This document shows positions 63,627-64,000 of a stretch of 64,000 nt of DNA, one piece after another (position 1 is the first letter of the stretch; each line of letters begins with the position of its first letter). Made by a program: the position numbers and the translations under genes. The stretch covers positions 1 to 64,000 of the forward strand of contig NZ_JAGGLS010000006.1 in NCBI RefSeq assembly GCF_017874535.1, read 5' to 3'. Source of the DNA: Anaerococcus nagyae (GTDB lineage Bacteria > Bacillota > Clostridia > Tissierellales > Peptoniphilaceae). The notes beneath the pieces were generated by a model that made no database searches, had not been told where the DNA came from, and worked only from the letters and a program-made list of their open reading frames with translations.

Positions 63627-63832
63627 ATTGATCCTAAGGATTGATCAGACTGTTGACAAACTAAAAATTTGCCCATTTCGACCGAGTGCAACGAGCGGAG
63701 AAATCTCATGAGATCTCTCCATGCGTTCGTTTCACTCACTTAGTCGAGATGGGTTATAGCGTGATTTTATTTTTGAATTATTAATGAATTATTAAACTGA
63801 TTTTGTCTACGCCCTGATTGATCCTAAGGATT
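63627..63832. repeat. Structured intergenic repeat element with flanking 16-bp repeats
   Basis: The 16-base sequence ATTGATCCTAAGGATT occurs at 63627-63642 and again at 63817-63832. Between them lies a long hairpin, CCCATTTCGAC (63672-63682) pairing with GTCGAGATGGG (63743-63753), enclosing the CGAGTG...GGAGAAATCTC sequence that recurs between genes in many Firmicutes. No gene is inside. It may be a mobile miniature element. It marks the right edge of the defence genes. Confidence 0.65.
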
Positions 63833-63852
63833 AATATATATTTACAGATAAT

Positions 63853-63907
63853 AAATCGACTAGGTAAATTTACTTTTAAATAGTATGCTTTCCTAGTCGA
63901 TTTTTTT
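63853..63907 (-). terminator. Terminator of the partial membrane protein gene
   Basis: AAATCGACTAGG pairs perfectly with CCTAGTCGATTT (63892-63903) around a 27-base loop. It overlaps the stop codon of the reading frame at 63906-64000 on the minus strand. The T run on the plus strand is longer. Confidence 0.7.
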
Positions 63908-64000
63908 ATCTTTCTTTTTTAAAAATATAATAAAAAACTATAAATGGTGATATTATAAAAACTACAGGCAGTATTAATTTTGAAAATGTAAAATAATCGG
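63906..64000 (-). CDS. 3' end of a membrane protein gene (runs off the right edge)
   Basis: The last 30 codons of a minus-strand frame end in a TAA at 63906-63908. They encode a hydrophobic helix followed by a basic end (LPVVFIISPFIVFYYIF, then KKER), typical of a C-terminal membrane segment. A hairpin terminator overlaps the stop. The rest of the gene lies outside the window, so no function can be given. Confidence 0.5.
   Translation of the reverse strand, partial: DYFTFSKLILPVVFIISPFIVFYYIFKKER

Noticed and set aside
63557-63739. Minus-strand 60-residue frame within the right-hand repeat
   Set aside because: It is produced by the hairpin repeat; composition is not protein-like.
1-64000. 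CRISPR arrays, tRNA genes, integrases and transposases
   Set aside because: I looked for regularly spaced repeats, cloverleaf sequences and recombinase motifs and found none in this window.

Overview
The window comes from a low-GC Gram-positive anaerobe. Its left edge is the 5' third of a 16S rRNA gene (minus strand) whose sequence looks like the Peptoniphilaceae, most likely Anaerococcus. AT-rich codon use, Firmicutes-type promoters with AAGGAG ribosome sites, T-box and TPP riboswitches, lipoprotein boxes and an OpuC/Ugp/ACR3 gene content all fit. The genus assignment is from memory of the rRNA, not from a search.

Layout: (1) 1-1041, start of an rrn operon with two tandem promoters, then a dispersed hairpin repeat. 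(2) 1024-6151, a minus-strand glycerol-3-phosphate/glycerophosphodiester uptake operon (ugpQ-B-A-E-C). (3) 6282-13550, a small secreted glycine-rich peptide, then a tryptophan/PLP block: NSS symporter, divergent MocR-type pdxR, pdxS, a tryptophanase-family lyase and a second, paralogous NSS symporter. (4) 13660-18266, oligoendopeptidase F, a lipoprotein, a rhomboid protease and glycerate kinase on the minus strand. (5) 18334-20537, a probable small RNA, then a TPP-riboswitch operon thiW-thiM-thiE. (6) 20536-29132, a second copy of the repeat, a leader with a terminator in front of folE, folate genes (folE, an HD hydrolase, fused folBK, folP, folC) interleaved with an opuC-type osmolyte ABC operon and two small broken reading frames. 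(7) 29487-31103, a CAP-domain lipoprotein. (8) 31302-41416, a tight five-gene minus-strand operon with a DUF4062-NACHT-TPR STAND protein, a 992-residue Rossmann/RyR-like protein, a protein kinase and two proteins I do not recognise. (9) 41803-43944, ahpC-ahpF. (10) 44255-45192, a secreted bacteriocin-like protein with a small membrane protein, then a T-box controlled MetE-like gene. (11) 47249-51320, an arsenic operon arsR-arsD-arsA-arsC-acr3 with two ArsR-type operators. (12) 51444-63442, a defence island: an Avs-like STAND NTPase with an N-terminal nuclease, a three-gene restriction-modification system with a methylase split in two genes plus a GIY-YIG/helicase/methylase-like fusion, and a GmrSD-type DUF262 nuclease. 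(13) 63443-64000, a structured intergenic repeat and the 3' end of a membrane protein gene.

How the parts fit: pdxS makes PLP beside the PLP-dependent lyase, with amino-acid symporters on both sides, suggesting import and fermentation of tryptophan. The folate genes are nearly a full set (folE, B, K, P, C) with an HD hydrolase in the place where the dihydroneopterin triphosphate pyrophosphatase would be expected. The ars operon and defence genes form an accessory segment. The best candidate for an undescribed system is the five-gene kinase/STAND/RyR-like operon at 31302-41416; the split-methylase restriction system and the Avs-like protein are further candidates.
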